The translations under genes were made by a program, and so were the position numbers. 64,000 nt of DNA from Drosophila persimilis (taxonomy: Eukaryota > Arthropoda > Insecta > Diptera > Drosophilidae). The notes below the pieces were generated by a model. That model was given only the letters and a program-made list of their open reading frames with translations, had not been told where the DNA came from and ran no database searches. Location of the stretch: the NCBI RefSeq assembly GCF_003286085.1, contig NW_020825327.1, positions 1,054,001 through 1,118,000 on the forward strand. The letters are read 5' to 3'. Shown here in pieces: positions 63,941 through 64,000 of the stretch (position 1 is the first letter of the stretch; each line of letters starts with the position of its first letter).

Positions 63941-64000
63941 TAGTGTGAGGGAGCATACAGTCCACCCATATTTTGCCACATACCATTCTCTAAGTACCCA
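63941..64000 (+). mobile_element. Start of a second U1 element (copy c), runs off the window
   Basis: TGTGAGGGAGCATACAGTCC then ACCCATATTTTGCC parallels the U1 start at 40477 (TGTGAGGGAGCGTACGCTCC then ACCCACATTTTTCC). It supports 40477 as a true element terminus. Confidence 0.6.

Overview
This window looks like transposon-dense insect heterochromatin, almost certainly from a Drosophila. I see no intact host gene, rRNA, tRNA or CRISPR array. Nearly every recognisable base belongs to a fragmentary, often nested, transposable element. The evidence for a fly is the mix of families: LOA-clade, CR1-clade, R1-clade and I-clade non-LTR elements, several BEL/Pao elements, a 17.6/297-type errantivirus with gag, pol and env, and DINE-1-type Helitrons. 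The DINE wording, together with LOA-type elements, makes me favour the obscura species group, but that is inference from memory of families.

Layout. 1-6789: a minus-strand BEL element (BEL-1) split by a plus-strand LOA copy (3253-5612). The LOA copy is duplicated at 1-1150. A 507-bp hAT MITE (5887-6393) sits inside the BEL-1 gag. 6790-10880: a minus-strand CR1 copy (CR1-A) carrying a solo LTR (8690-9405). 11637-14136: an LOA scrap, a 40-bp inverted repeat and a plus-strand CR1 of another subfamily (CR1-D). 14137-19156: a DINE-like repeat and the 3' LTR and body of BEL-2 (minus). 19157-26040: LOA family 2, CR1-B with a solo LTR (22088-22605), a second LOA-2 scrap, a BEL leader scrap and an I-clade scrap, all minus. 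26041-31794: a plus-strand R1-clade element interrupted by CR1-C. 31795-40476: an LOA-like 5' scrap, then two BEL copies in tandem (BEL-3, BEL-4) sharing a truncated middle LTR. 40477-42424: a minisatellite-rich LTR-like element (U1), an LOA 3' end and another solo LTR. 42543-49107: the errantivirus with 595-bp LTRs and an ATAT target duplication, inserted in a DINE-like repeat whose empty version lies inverted at 14137-14685. 49108-54630: DINE copies, U1 sequence, a degenerate Tc1-type transposase and AT-rich DNA. 54659-60365: BEL-5 (minus) with both LTRs and an AATAC duplication. 60371-61794: non-repetitive-looking DNA, the best candidate for host sequence. 61795-64000: LOA family 3 (minus), a DINE scrap and the start of a second U1.

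There is no working genetic system here in the sense of cooperating genes. Every long reading frame has at least one break. BEL-2, BEL-3 and BEL-4 share lesions, including loss of the first integrase aspartate in the copies that retain it, so they spread by segmental duplication or by enzymes supplied in trans. The density, nesting and mixed orientation fit pericentric heterochromatin, and possibly a piRNA-source locus, but the sequence alone cannot show transcription.
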